NCBI GenBank assembly: GCA_028287465.1
Contig: JAQBPO010000082.1
Location: 122,209-186,208, forward strand
DNA: 64,000 bases
Source: Fibrobacterota bacterium
Lineage (GTDB): Bacteria; Fibrobacterota; Fibrobacteria; UBA11236
Reading direction: 5' to 3'
Shown: one piece after another, positions 1 through 9,949 of the stretch
Layout: each line of letters starts with the position of its first letter
Numbering within the stretch: the first letter of the stretch is position 1
Translations under genes and position numbers: made by a program
The notes under the pieces: generated by a model
Told to the model about the DNA's origin: nothing
What the model saw: only the letters and a program-made list of their open reading frames with translations
The model's database searches: none

Positions 1-3000
1 CCGACGCAAATCCCTTCCGTGGATGCCATGCCGCGCGTGGCCTTGCCGGTGCTTAGCCGGGAAGGCGGTCCCGCATCGGCGGCGTTCACGCTCACCGTCT
101 CGAACCCGACTCCGGGTACCGACATGCATTACACCCTCAACGGAACGGACCCGACCCAGGCCAGCACCACCATCGCATCGGGCGGCACCGTGTCCATCGG
201 GGCGGGTCCCACCAATTTCCGCGTCAAGGCCTTCAAAACGGGCATGCTGGCCAGCTTCACCAAGAGCGCCATGTTCCAGGTAGGCGCTTCCATGGCGGCG
301 GGCGGCGACCATAGCGCCACCCTCGCTCCCGATGGGCGCGTATGGACCTTCGGCCGAAATGACCAAGGGCAATTGGGGGATGGGACCCTGTTCCAGGGCT
401 TCTACGCCAAGTCCGTTCCTGGCTTGACCGGAATCGTCCAGGCAGCTGCCGGCCTGGCGCATACCGTCGCCCTGAAATCGGACGGCACGGTTTGGACCTG
501 GGGCGCGAATGCGAACAATGAATTAGGGCGATCCCTCGCGACCGTTCCGGCTCCTCAGCCCGGGCAGATCGCCGGCTTTACCTCCGTATCCTTCGTTGCC
601 GCCGGTTACAATCATAGCCTTGCCGTCAAGACTGATGGCACCCTTTGGACATGGGGATCCAACAGCAACAGCCAACTCGGGCTCGGAAATACCAACCCCG
701 TTTCGGTTCCGACGCGCGTGCCCCGTTTCACCAATGTCGTGGCCGCAGCAGGCGGCGAAGGCCATTCGCTTGCCCTTACCGGCGAAGGCCGCGTTTGGTC
801 TTGGGGCCTGGGTACCAACGGCCAAATCGGAAACGGCAGCAATGCGGGCTCGTCCGACCCCGTTCTCGTCGCCGGCGTTTCCGGAATAGCCGCCCTGGCG
901 GCGGGCGGAGCCCATAGCCTCGTGCTCAAGGCCGACGGGACGGTCTGGTCCTGGGGTTCCAACAATCATGGCCAATTGGGAACGGGTCCGGGCGCGGATC
1001 GTTCCTTCCCCGCGCAGGTCCCGGGTCTTTCCGGTATCGTCGCCATCGCCGCCGGTTCCGAACACTCGCTGGCCCTGAAATCCGACGGAACGATTTGGGC
1101 CTGGGGTTTCGGCAACTACGGGCAATTGGGCGACGGCTTACAAGCGGATCGCAACACGCCGGCCCAACTCGCGGGCGTCTCGGGAGCGGTCGCCATTTCC
1201 GCCGGGCGATTCCATAGCCTCGTCGCCAAGTCCGATGGAAGCTACCTCGGATGGGGCAACGACGGCTATTCCCAGTTAGGGGATGCGGGTTTCAACTATT
1301 CGTTGACGCCGATCGCCATCGGGGGCATCGAAGCGATCGCACCAGTCGCCATGCCCACGGTCAGCGAGGAAGGTGGGAAATACCCCGTGGCCTTACCGGT
1401 CACCATCGCATGCGCGACCAGCGGCGCCACCATCCGCTACACTTTGGACGGAAGCGATCCCACCTCGGCTTCGGCCACCATCGCCAGCGGCGCGACCTTG
1501 CCGATCCCGAGCGGTCTAACCATGCTTCGGCTCAAGGGTTTCAAGAGCGGCCTTACCGCGAGCGCGACCAAGAGCGCCGTATACAGCGTGGCTACGGGAT
1601 TCGACGGCGGAAGGAGCCATAGCGGCGCGGTGAATTCCGAAAAAAGGTTGTGGTCCTGGGGCGGCAATTCCGACGGCCAGCTCGGGGACGGTTCCGCGAT
1701 CCAGTCCGCATTGCCGAAGCTCCTCGCCAATCCCGCCAATGCCTTCCGCTACGCAGGCGGGGGCCGTTTTTCCCTTACGGTCAAGGGCGACGGGACCGTA
1801 TGGTCCTGGGGCCTGAACGCCAAAGGTCAGCTCGGCCGTACGGGAACCGCCAACTTTCCCGGTCAGATCGCCGGCATCACCACCGCCAAATCGGTCGCGG
1901 CGGGCGCGGAATTCGGTTTGGCCCTGCTGGCCGACGGCACCGTACGGGCCTGGGGCGACAATACTTTCGCCCAACTGGGCGATGGCAGCACCGCCCAGCA
2001 TAACACTCCGGTTCCGGTTTCCGGCCTGACCCGCATCGTGGGGATATACGCGGGCGAATCCCATGCCTTGGCGGTCGATCAGGATGGCCGGGTCTGGGTC
2101 TGGGGCTCGAACGGCTATGGCCAACTAGGAGATGGCCGTGCCTCCTCCAACGCCTTTTTGCCTACGTCGCTCGGTTCCCTTTCAGGGGTGATCGCGGTGG
2201 CCGCCGGCTCGGATTTCTCCGCGGCCCTCAAGGCCGACGGTACGGTGTATACCTGGGGTAACAATGGCGCCGGCCAACTCGGCGACGGAACCAATTCGAT
2301 GCGGACCTTGCCCGCCTCCGTTCCTGGCCTTACCGGCGTGCGGGCCATCGAAGCGGGAGCCCAGCATATGCTGGCCCTCAAGTCCGACGGAACGATCTGG
2401 GCCTGGGGTTCCAATAACTCCGGGGACCTGGGCGATGGGAGCCTCATCAACCGGAATGCGCCTGTGAAGGTGTCCGGGCTCGTCTCCATGGTTTCCATCG
2501 GCGCGGGCGACTACCATTCCTTCGGCACGCAATCCGACGGCACGGGATGGGCCTGGGGCTTGAACGACAGCGCCCAGGCGGGCGACGGAGGGCGCGGATT
2601 CCGTACCCTTCCGGTCGCGCTCCTCGACTTCCAGGCAGGCGCCAAGGTCGCCACCCCGGACGTGAGCCTGCCCGGCGGAAGTTATCCAATCGCTTTTTCC
2701 GTCACCGCAACCTGCGCGACCGTTGGAGCGGACATCCACTATACCCTGGACGGCAGCGAACCCACCGTCGCCTCGACCCTCATCTCCACGGGGGGGGCCA
2801 TCGCGATTCCCGCCGGCGTCACAACCCTTCACGTCAAGGCCTTCCTGGCCGGGTCCATAGCCAGTTCAACCCGCGCGGCCAATTACGCCGTGGGAGTGGG
2901 TCTTGCGGGCGGAGGTAATCATACCGCGGGAGTCTCGGTCGATCAGCGCGTCTGGACCTGGGGTACCAATGCATCCGGCCAGATCGGTAACGGGGGAACG

Positions 3001-6000
3001 GTCACCGGATTTCTCCCGGAAGCCCTTTCGCTTTCCGGCATCACCCGCGTCGCGTCCGGAACCGGGTTCACCCTGGCCCTGAAATCCGACGGCACGGCCT
3101 GGAGCTGGGGCGATAACGCAGCCGGCCAATTGGGCCGCATTACCGCCACTCCACGCGCGCCCGGCCAAATCACCGGCCTCGCCAACGCCAAGGACCTGGC
3201 TGCCGGTTTCGGCCATGGCCTGGCCGCCACCTCCTCCGGTGCCGTCTACGCCTGGGGGAACAACACCGACGGTCAGATCGGCGACGGGACCGTAGGCAAT
3301 GTGCGCACTACCCCGGTGGCCGTTCCCCTGGCCGCCGGAGCCGTAATGGTATCCGCGGGCAAGATCCACAGCCTGTCCCTCAAGGCGGATGGAACCGTAT
3401 ACGCCTGGGGCGGCAACGCCCACGGCCAACTGGGCTCGGGCGACAACAACCCGCTCATTACGCCTTCGCCGGTTCCCGGCATCGCCAAGGTCGCAGGCAT
3501 CGCCGCCGGTTGGGAACATACCCTCGCTCTGAAGGCGGACGGCACGGTTTGGAGCTGGGGATATGGCGGCTACGGGCAGCTCGGTCTCGGCGACTTCCTG
3601 GATCGCAACCTGCCCTCGGCCATTCCCGGCCTTTCCAACGTGGTCGCGGTAGCGGCGGGCTCGCTTCATTCCCTCGCCCTCAAGCGCGACGGAACGGTGT
3701 GGGCCTGGGGCGCGAACTCCTCGGGCCAATTGGGCGATCCAGCGACCACCTACAGCTTCGTACCCTTCCAGGTGCCCGGCATATCGGGTATCGTCGCCAT
3801 CTCAGCCGGCGCCGAGTTCAGCATGGCCATCAAGGCGGATGGTACGCAATACGCCTGGGGCGCCAGCCAGGGCTATCAGCTCGGGGACGGGATAAACCTC
3901 AACCGCGCTTCACCGGTCGTGGTGCCTTCCTTGCCCGCCGTCTCCCCGGTGGCCGCGCCGGTGGTCAGCGTAGATGGCGGCATGTACAATGCGACATTCA
4001 GCGTGACGATATCCTGCGCCACTTCGGGCGCCGACCTCCATTACACGCTGGATGGCAGCGATCCCACCCAAGGTAGTACCGTAATCGCCACCGGGGGCGC
4101 CCTTGCGATTCCAGCCGGCATCACTACCCTACGCGTCAAGGCCTTCAAGACCGGCATGCTGCCCGCGGTGCGCAACGCGAACTATGCGGTCGGCATGATG
4201 CTCGACGCGGGCGCAATGCATGGCCTGGCCGTCGGTCCGGACCGACGCCTCTGGGTTTGGGGTAGGAACGTGGATGGGCAACTGGGCAACGGGGCCGTCG
4301 CCGATGTTCTGATTCCCGCGCAACTTTCCGGCTACACCGATGTGATCCGCGCCAGCGCCGGCGAATCCCATACCTTGGCCTTGCGCGCGGCAGGCACCGT
4401 CTGGAGTTGGGGCAAGAACGAATATGGCGAGTTGGGCCGCGCCACGGCCACACCCGGCACTCCCGGGCAGATTATCGGCCTCACCGGCATCAAGGCTCTC
4501 GCCACCACGTTTCGCCACAGCCTGGCTTTGCGGACCGATGGGACGGTCGCGGCATGGGGCCTCGGAAGCCAGGGCCAATTGGGCGATGGAAACTCGACGA
4601 ACAGCCCCGTACCGGTGAACGTTTCCGGCCTCTCCAATATCGAAGAGATAGCCGCCGGCGTCAATTTCAGCATGGCCCTCCGCCGCGATGGCCGCGTCTT
4701 CGTCTGGGGCGCCAGCCTCGCCGGGGACGGGATTTTCGCGACCCATTCCACCCCGGTCATGGTGGCGGGTCTTAACGACGTGGTTGCGATATCCGCGGGC
4801 GGAGCCGGCGCCATGGCTTTGCGCGCCGACGGCACCGTTTGGGTCTGGGGCGACGATTTGGGCGATGGCGGCTCGGCATTCGTGGACGCTCCGAAACAGC
4901 TCGCCGGAGTCTCCAATATCGTCTCCGTGGCCATGGGCGGCAGCCACGGGCTCGTCTTGAAGCGCGATGGCACGGTCTGGTCCTGGGGCTATGGCGGCAC
5001 CGGCGCCCTGGGCGACTATTCGACCGGGATCCGGGCCACTCCCGCGCAGGTCCTGTTCCTGACGGGCGCGACCGCCATCTTCGCTTCGGCGGATATCAGC
5101 CAAGCCGTGAAGGGCGATGGGACGGCTTGGGCCTGGGGCGGCGGCGGAGTCTACGGCCGCATAGGCGACGGCATGGCGTTCGACCGGAAGGTTCCCACGC
5201 CCATCCAGGGAATAGACCTGGGCGCAGCGGTGGCGACACCGACGCTCTCGCCGTACGGCGGGGATTTCCTCACGGCCCAGACCGTCACCGTGGCATGCGC
5301 GACCGCGGGAGCCACCCTGAGGTATACCTTGAACGGAACCGAACCGACCGCGGCAAGCGCCACCATCGCCAGCGGCGGCACTCTGGCCATCCCGGCCGGA
5401 ATCACCGCCCTGAAGGTAAAGGGTTTTCTCGCAGGCAGCCTGGCCAGCGCGACCAAAACCGGGTTCTACACCATCGGTGTCAAGTTGGATGCGGGCGCGG
5501 ATTACTCCACGGTCCTGACCACGGACGGCAAGGTATGGGCCTGGGGACTCAACACCGACGGCCAGTTGGGCTACGGAACCAATCTCAACGAGCCGACCCC
5601 GACCCAGATCGCCGGGCTCTCCAATATCACCGATGTGAAGGCCGCCTCCACCCATACCCTGGCGCTCAAGTCCGATGGCACGGTATGGAGCTGGGGCAAT
5701 AATGGCCGCAGCCAATTGGGCCGGGCCACCTTGCCCACCAATACCCCCGGCCAGGTCACCGGCCTTACCGGTGTCCGCGCCATCGGGATAGGGGAGGGCG
5801 TAAGCTATGCCATCAAGACCGACGGCACCTTATGGGCCTGGGGCAGCAACCTGTATGGCCAAATGGGCGACGGCAGCCTGGGCGGCAATCGGCCGACTCC
5901 GGCCGTGGTTCCAGGCCTGGCCAACATGGTATCGATCGCCGCCGGTGCTTCGCATACGCTTGCGCTGCGCGGCGACGGTCGGGTCTTCGCCTGGGGAACG

Positions 6001-7875
6001 GGAGGCCTATTGGGCGATGGCACGGATACGCCCCACGAAACCCCCATCCCGGTCCAGAAACTGTCGGACATTGTCGCGGTCCAGGCCAGCCCGAACGGTT
6101 CCATCGCGCTCAAGGGCGATGGAACGGTATGGACCTGGGGCGCCTGGGACATCACCGGGATCGGGGATGCGCAGAATCCCAATTACCACGAACCCACCCA
6201 GGTCACCTCGATCAGCGATATCGTCTCCATCTCCATGTCCAACGGGCACGTCCTGGCCCTCCGGAGGGACGGCATCGTCTTCGCTTGGGGCGATAACACC
6301 TTGGGCCAGATCGGAAACGGCATCTTGGGCCAGATGGGCAATTGGGGGACCTATGATGTCCAGGGACTCCCGATCCAGGTCGTGGGGATCCCGGCCGCGG
6401 TAAATATCTCCGCCAGCAACCATAGCCTGGCCGTCGGCGCCGACGGCTTGGTCCTGGCCTGGGGCTATAACAGTTCTTTCCAGTTGGGAGACGGTACCCA
6501 AGTCAACCGCGGCCTCGGCCAACCGGTCAATGGCACATTCAACACCGGCAAGACCCTCCCGATCCGCGAAGTGACCGCCCTCAAGGACGGTTATCCCGAT
6601 TCCACCAACATGGAGTTCACCTTCAAGGCCGGTTACGCCGGCACCGTGGTGGTCAATATCTACAAGTGGAAGGATCCCGCCGTGGTCAAGTCCATCAACG
6701 TAGGCTCCGTTGCCGCCGACGGCAATGCCGTCCATGTGACCTGGAACAGCCGAGATAATGCCGGTAATCCCGTCGCCGACGGCATCTACGTACCGGTCAT
6801 CCAGCTGACCAGCGCCGGACACAATATGACTTGGGGATCTTATGACGATGCGGGCCGCAACTCGGTTCCGTTGATCAATCCCCGCTCCATCGTCCAATTC
6901 CCGGACGTGTATAAGAACGTCCCGTTGATCTACCAGTTCACCTCGGATGGCTGGGGACGGGCCTCGTGCTATGCCGGACTCTATTGGTACGACTCGTGGC
7001 GTTCGCCGCCCTTCGAAGTGCACCCGGGGGTGAACACCTTCACTTTCGACAACCGCGACGTTTCGGGAAATCCGGTTTTCGCGACCGGCACGGCCTTCAC
7101 GTTCAACGTCCAGGAGCTCCCGTGGGCCACCCCGAACAATCCGACCCTGTATCCGGCGCTCTCCTTCAAGGTGCGCCGGCCCAGCGTGGTCGCCGGCATC
7201 CGGTGGGGCGCGTATGGCCTGGTCCAGGCCGATTGCAACGTTTCCAATATCGAGGTCAATCTGAACGCGCCCGCGGGCATCAATGCCAAGTATTACCGCG
7301 GGACGGAGCTTGTGGCTACCATGGGACGCCTGGACTCGCTCTATGCCGTGGGCAAGTCGCGCGTGGTATGGCACTCGACGTGGGCCAATAACCCGGATGA
7401 GGTCTGGCTGCGCGCGGGCGACTACCAAGTGACCCTCACCGTCCGCCGCCAGGACGGCACCGATGAGATCCATCGCGGCACCGTAGCCGTGTACCCGCCC
7501 GTTACCCCCGACACCGCCACGGTTTACAAAAAGACCGCCGTGGCCCTGAGTCTTGCGAAATCGGGAGCCAAGGCCCTGGCCAAAACCGGCGGGGGAGGAG
7601 GCGCGGGCCAGGCAGCCACCGCCCCGGACTATGCCCGGTACACCCTCAACCAGCCGATGGATTACTTGCTGGCGTTCAAGTCCGTGGATGCCATCACCGA
7701 CCCAAAGGTCACAATGGGCACCCTCCAGGCCAACGGATTCGCGACCGTCGAACTGTTCCTGGTTTCGGTCAAGAACGCCCTGGATCTGATCCCGCGCGAT
7801 ACCCTGGATCCCAACTTGACAATGGTCTATGATCGGGCCCTGAAGGATTACCGCGGCATCGTCCACCGCAACTGA
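1..7875 (+). CDS. Giant exported RCC1-propeller / chitobiase-Ig modular protein (5' end outside window)
   Basis: The frame is open to the left edge, and the first codons read like the end of an RCC1 blade (PTQIPSV), so the gene starts upstream; GTG at 19 is only the first start-like codon here. Counting from that codon, 2618 residues hold five modules of about 430 residues, starting near residues 9, 443, 875, 1310 and 1736. Each has one CHB_HEX_C-type Ig domain (core like HYTLDGSDPT) followed by seven RCC1 blades (AAGxxHSLALKxDGTVWxWG), one blade count per full propeller. From about 2178 to the end come FlgD-like Ig folds (VTWNSRDNAGNPVADGIY) and a Gly-rich linker. No transmembrane segment or sorting motif was recognised at the C-terminus. 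RCC1 propellers usually mediate protein binding; a surface or secreted adhesin or scaffold is likely. It leads an operon with the next three genes (gap of 7 bases). Confidence 0.85.
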   Translation, partial: PTQIPSVDAMPRVALPVLSREGGPASAAFTLTVSNPTPGTDMHYTLNGTDPTQASTTIASGGTVSIGAGPTNFRVKAFKTGMLASFTKSAMFQVGASMAAGGDHSATLAPDGRVWTFGRNDQGQLGDGTLFQGFYAKSVPGLTGIVQAAAGLAHTVALKSDGTVWTWGANANNELGRSLATVPAPQPGQIAGFTSVSFVAAGYNHSLAVKTDGTLWTWGSNSNSQLGLGNTNPVSVPTRVPRFTNVVAAAGGEGHSLALTGEGRVWSWGLGTNGQIGNGSNAGSSDPVLVAGVSGIAALAAGGAHSLVLKADGTVWSWGSNNHGQLGTGPGADRSFPAQVPGLSGIVAIAAGSEHSLALKSDGTIWAWGFGNYGQLGDGLQADRNTPAQLAGVSGAVAISAGRFHSLVAKSDGSYLGWGNDGYSQLGDAGFNYSLTPIAIGGIEAIAPVAMPTVSEEGGKYPVALPVTIACATSGATIRYTLDGSDPTSASATIASGATLPIPSGLTMLRLKGFKSGLTASATKSAVYSVATGFDGGRSHSGAVNSEKRLWSWGGNSDGQLGDGSAIQSALPKLLANPANAFRYAGGGRFSLTVKGDGTVWSWGLNAKGQLGRTGTANFPGQIAGITTAKSVAAGAEFGLALLADGTVRAWGDNTFAQLGDGSTAQHNTPVPVSGLTRIVGIYAGESHALAVDQDGRVWVWGSNGYGQLGDGRASSNAFLPTSLGSLSGVIAVAAGSDFSAALKADGTVYTWGNNGAGQLGDGTNSMRTLPASVPGLTGVRAIEAGAQHMLALKSDGTIWAWGSNNSGDLGDGSLINRNAPVKVSGLVSMVSIGAGDYHSFGTQSDGTGWAWGLNDSAQAGDGGRGFRTLPVALLDFQAGAKVATPDVSLPGGSYPIAFSVTATCATVGADIHYTLDGSEPTVASTLISTGGAIAIPAGVTTLHVKAFLAGSIASSTRAANYAVGVGLAGGGNHTAGVSVDQRVWTWGTNASGQIGNGGTVTGFLPEALSLSGITRVASGTGFTLALKSDGTAWSWGDNAAGQLGRITATPRAPGQITGLANAKDLAAGFGHGLAATSSGAVYAWGNNTDGQIGDGTVGNVRTTPVAVPLAAGAVMVSAGKIHSLSLKADGTVYAWGGNAHGQLGSGDNNPLITPSPVPGIAKVAGIAAGWEHTLALKADGTVWSWGYGGYGQLGLGDFLDRNLPSAIPGLSNVVAVAAGSLHSLALKRDGTVWAWGANSSGQLGDPATTYSFVPFQVPGISGIVAISAGAEFSMAIKADGTQYAWGASQGYQLGDGINLNRASPVVVPSLPAVSPVAAPVVSVDGGMYNATFSVTISCATSGADLHYTLDGSDPTQGSTVIATGGALAIPAGITTLRVKAFKTGMLPAVRNANYAVGMMLDAGAMHGLAVGPDRRLWVWGRNVDGQLGNGAVADVLIPAQLSGYTDVIRASAGESHTLALRAAGTVWSWGKNEYGELGRATATPGTPGQIIGLTGIKALATTFRHSLALRTDGTVAAWGLGSQGQLGDGNSTNSPVPVNVSGLSNIEEIAAGVNFSMALRRDGRVFVWGASLAGDGIFATHSTPVMVAGLNDVVAISAGGAGAMALRADGTVWVWGDDLGDGGSAFVDAPKQLAGVSNIVSVAMGGSHGLVLKRDGTVWSWGYGGTGALGDYSTGIRATPAQVLFLTGATAIFASADISQAVKGDGTAWAWGGGGVYGRIGDGMAFDRKVPTPIQGIDLGAAVATPTLSPYGGDFLTAQTVTVACATAGATLRYTLNGTEPTAASATIASGGTLAIPAGITALKVKGFLAGSLASATKTGFYTIGVKLDAGADYSTVLTTDGKVWAWGLNTDGQLGYGTNLNEPTPTQIAGLSNITDVKAASTHTLALKSDGTVWSWGNNGRSQLGRATLPTNTPGQVTGLTGVRAIGIGEGVSYAIKTDGTLWAWGSNLYGQMGDGSLGGNRPTPAVVPGLANMVSIAAGASHTLALRGDGRVFAWGTGGLLGDGTDTPHETPIPVQKLSDIVAVQASPNGSIALKGDGTVWTWGAWDITGIGDAQNPNYHEPTQVTSISDIVSISMSNGHVLALRRDGIVFAWGDNTLGQIGNGILGQMGNWGTYDVQGLPIQVVGIPAAVNISASNHSLAVGADGLVLAWGYNSSFQLGDGTQVNRGLGQPVNGTFNTGKTLPIREVTALKDGYPDSTNMEFTFKAGYAGTVVVNIYKWKDPAVVKSINVGSVAADGNAVHVTWNSRDNAGNPVADGIYVPVIQLTSAGHNMTWGSYDDAGRNSVPLINPRSIVQFPDVYKNVPLIYQFTSDGWGRASCYAGLYWYDSWRSPPFEVHPGVNTFTFDNRDVSGNPVFATGTAFTFNVQELPWATPNNPTLYPALSFKVRRPSVVAGIRWGAYGLVQADCNVSNIEVNLNAPAGINAKYYRGTELVATMGRLDSLYAVGKSRVVWHSTWANNPDEVWLRAGDYQVTLTVRRQDGTDEIHRGTVAVYPPVTPDTATVYKKTAVALSLAKSGAKALAKTGGGGGAGQAATAPDYARYTLNQPMDYLLAFKSVDAITDPKVTMGTLQANGFATVELFLVSVKNALDLIPRDTLDPNLTMVYDRALKDYRGIVHRN
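19..6549 (+). repeat. Five ~1.3 kb in-gene tandem modules
   Basis: Diverged direct repeats of about 1.28-1.33 kb, starting near 19, 1345, 2641, 3946 and 5224. Each encodes one Ig domain plus seven RCC1 blades. Blade 2 of every module shares a private signature, LGR followed by a short segment ending PGQI or PGQV, so whole modules rather than single blades were duplicated. Confidence 0.8.
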
Positions 7876-7882
7876 GAAGAAC

Positions 7883-8776
7883 ATGAGTATACCCAAGCGA
7901 TTCCTGATCCTGTTCGCGTTCGCGGCCCCCTGGGCCGCCGCTCCGCAACGGCTATGTTACCTCTCCCCGGTGGACGGCTACTGGCAGGTGGTGGTCCGCA
8001 ACATGGACGGCAGCGGCCGCCAGGTGCTGACCCGCTCGCCTTTCGATAAGAAGGACCCGGTCTTCCATCCCGACGGCAGGCGGGTGTTCTATTCCGGCGT
8101 CACCGAAGGGGTATTCTGCTCCACGGTTCCCAAGGGCAAGCCCGGAACCAAGGCCGCGGCCAAGTCCACCGAAAAGGCCATCAAAACCGAAATCGCCGGC
8201 ATCCGCGGCATCCGTTTCTCCCGGGACGGCCGCCGTACCCTGTTCTACCGCGCCCGCACCGATATCCACGATCAAAGCGAAGTCTGGCTGGCGGACAGCG
8301 CGCTCCAGCATGCGGTCCGCACCATCTACCGCCCCGGCCTGCAACGCTATCCGGACGCCAATGCCGACTTCAGCATGATAGCCTATCTCTCGGGCCGCGC
8401 CATGACCGGCCACGATATCTGGCTCTACCAGGTGCCCCAGGACAAGCATGTGCAAATCACCAAGGACATGGTTCCCGAAGGGGCTCCCGTGATCTCGCCC
8501 TCGGGAAAAAGCGTGGCCTTTCCGTCCTCGACCCTGGGATCCTACAACGTCTACATACTCGACGTGGCTTCGGGAGACTATCGCCTTTTGTTCCCCAGCG
8601 AAGACAATCTGCTGGATCTGGAATGGATCAACGACGAAGCCTTGCTTTGCGTTCAGATGCACCCGGGACACGAACCCGCCCTGGCCCGGGTCGATGTGCC
8701 CGCAAAGACCATCACCCCGCTCGCCTGGCAAGAAGAACATGGCATCCGCAGCCCTTCCATCCTTAAGGGGCCCTGA
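7883..8776 (+). CDS. Exported TolB-like / WD40-like beta-propeller protein
   Basis: 297 residues. A hydrophobic N-terminal segment ending near AAAP suggests Sec export. The body has TolB/PD40-type repeats: YLSPVDGYWQVVVRNMDGS, a PVFHPDGRRVFYSG repeat, then IRFSRDGRRTLFYRA, and a later PVISPSGKSVAFPSS. Such repeats form periplasmic propellers that bind partner proteins. It is too short for a full TolB (about 430 residues with an N-terminal domain), so it is TolB-like rather than TolB. It starts 7 bases after the giant RCC1 gene, preceded by GAGAAG, and ends 3 bases before the next lipoprotein gene, so co-expression is likely. Its exact role is unknown. Confidence 0.75.
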   Translation: MSIPKRFLILFAFAAPWAAAPQRLCYLSPVDGYWQVVVRNMDGSGRQVLTRSPFDKKDPVFHPDGRRVFYSGVTEGVFCSTVPKGKPGTKAAAKSTEKAIKTEIAGIRGIRFSRDGRRTLFYRARTDIHDQSEVWLADSALQHAVRTIYRPGLQRYPDANADFSMIAYLSGRAMTGHDIWLYQVPQDKHVQITKDMVPEGAPVISPSGKSVAFPSSTLGSYNVYILDVASGDYRLLFPSEDNLLDLEWINDEALLCVQMHPGHEPALARVDVPAKTITPLAWQEEHGIRSPSILKGP

Positions 8777-8779
8777 AGC

Positions 8780-9949
8780 ATGCGCCACCTGTATTTGATT
8801 CCCATTTTCTCCGCTGCTGCCCTGTTGGCCTTCGCTGGTTGCGCCTCCGCGCCCTTGCCCGCGCCCGCCCCCAAGTCCGAGGCGTCGCCCGCCGTCGACA
8901 CATCCGCTCCGGCTCCCGTAGCCCTTGCGACTCCGGTAGGCCCGCTCTTGTACCTGTCCAAGTACGCCGACCCGGCCGCAGCCGCCTCGGCCCAATGGAT
9001 GGTCGTGCCCGCAAAAACCGGGAACCTGGAGTTCCGCATCTATGATGAAGGCGGACGCGTGGTACGCGTATCCACCCGCCCGGCCAGGTCCGGCGACAGC
9101 GTGCGGGTCGCCTGGGACGGCAAGGACAGCGCCGGCGGCGCGCTTCCCTCGGATGCCTATTACCTCCGAATCACCTTACGCGACAGCCTCGACTCCGCCG
9201 TATACGACCCGCGCTGGACCACCGGGGGAGAGGTCATCACCGCCCGCGACGCCGTAACCCAGGCACTCGACTCCGGACGCTTCCAGGTCGATTTCTACCT
9301 GGCCAAGGATTCCCGGACCAACCTCAACTTCGGCATCCTGGCCGGCGCCCTGCTGCACCATCCCGTCTGGATGAAGGCCATGCCCGCCGGTAAGCGGCGT
9401 TTCGTCTGGAAAGGGTCCCAGAACCGCGACAGCCTCGACTTCGGCAAGTTCCACAACCTGGTCCATACCGTCACCGGCTATTCCCTTTCCGAGAACGCCC
9501 TCTTGGTGCTTTCCGGATCCGACCCCGATTTCGCCGCCCTCGCCATGGAGAAGCCCCCCATAGCCCGCCTGCTGCGCCCGGTGGCCACCCAGGCGCGCCA
9601 TCCAATCGGCGACATCCTCCCGCCGCGCTTCTCCATCCGCATCAAGAATCCCCTTGGCCTGGCCCCCGACGGCACCCCGAAGATATCCGGTAAGGTCCAG
9701 GTCGAAGTCATCATGGACGATGCGGAGCGCCTGCGCGTCATGAGCCAGCGATTCGAGATGATGTTCTTCTCGGATTTCTTCGCCATCTTCGAGGACGAGG
9801 AGGCGGCCGTGCCCTTCACCTTCACCTGGGACGTATCGGCCTACAAGGCCGGCACCCATTACCTGACCTGCAATATCGACACGTACGCGCAAGCCTCGGC
9901 CGCGCGGACCCTACCGGTGACGATCGTGGAAAGCAAGGATAAGAAATGA
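8780..9949 (+). CDS. Lipoprotein with FlgD-type Ig domains
   Basis: 389 residues. It starts with a lipoprotein signal peptide with lipobox LAFAGC, then an Ala/Pro-rich linker. Residues about 70-140 look like a FlgD_ig fold (LEFRIYDEGGRVVR ... VAWDGKDSAGG ... YYLRITL). A second, weaker copy follows (FQVDFYLAKDS ... RRFVWKGSQNRDSLDFG). The C-terminal third repeats the strand-rich style. The FlgD-like Ig fold is common in FCB-group surface proteins and also ends the giant RCC1 protein of this operon, so the two may share a partner or assembly route. It overlaps the RHS start by ATGA, which suggests translational coupling. Confidence 0.75.
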   Translation: MRHLYLIPIFSAAALLAFAGCASAPLPAPAPKSEASPAVDTSAPAPVALATPVGPLLYLSKYADPAAAASAQWMVVPAKTGNLEFRIYDEGGRVVRVSTRPARSGDSVRVAWDGKDSAGGALPSDAYYLRITLRDSLDSAVYDPRWTTGGEVITARDAVTQALDSGRFQVDFYLAKDSRTNLNFGILAGALLHHPVWMKAMPAGKRRFVWKGSQNRDSLDFGKFHNLVHTVTGYSLSENALLVLSGSDPDFAALAMEKPPIARLLRPVATQARHPIGDILPPRFSIRIKNPLGLAPDGTPKISGKVQVEVIMDDAERLRVMSQRFEMMFFSDFFAIFEDEEAAVPFTFTWDVSAYKAGTHYLTCNIDTYAQASAARTLPVTIVESKDKK

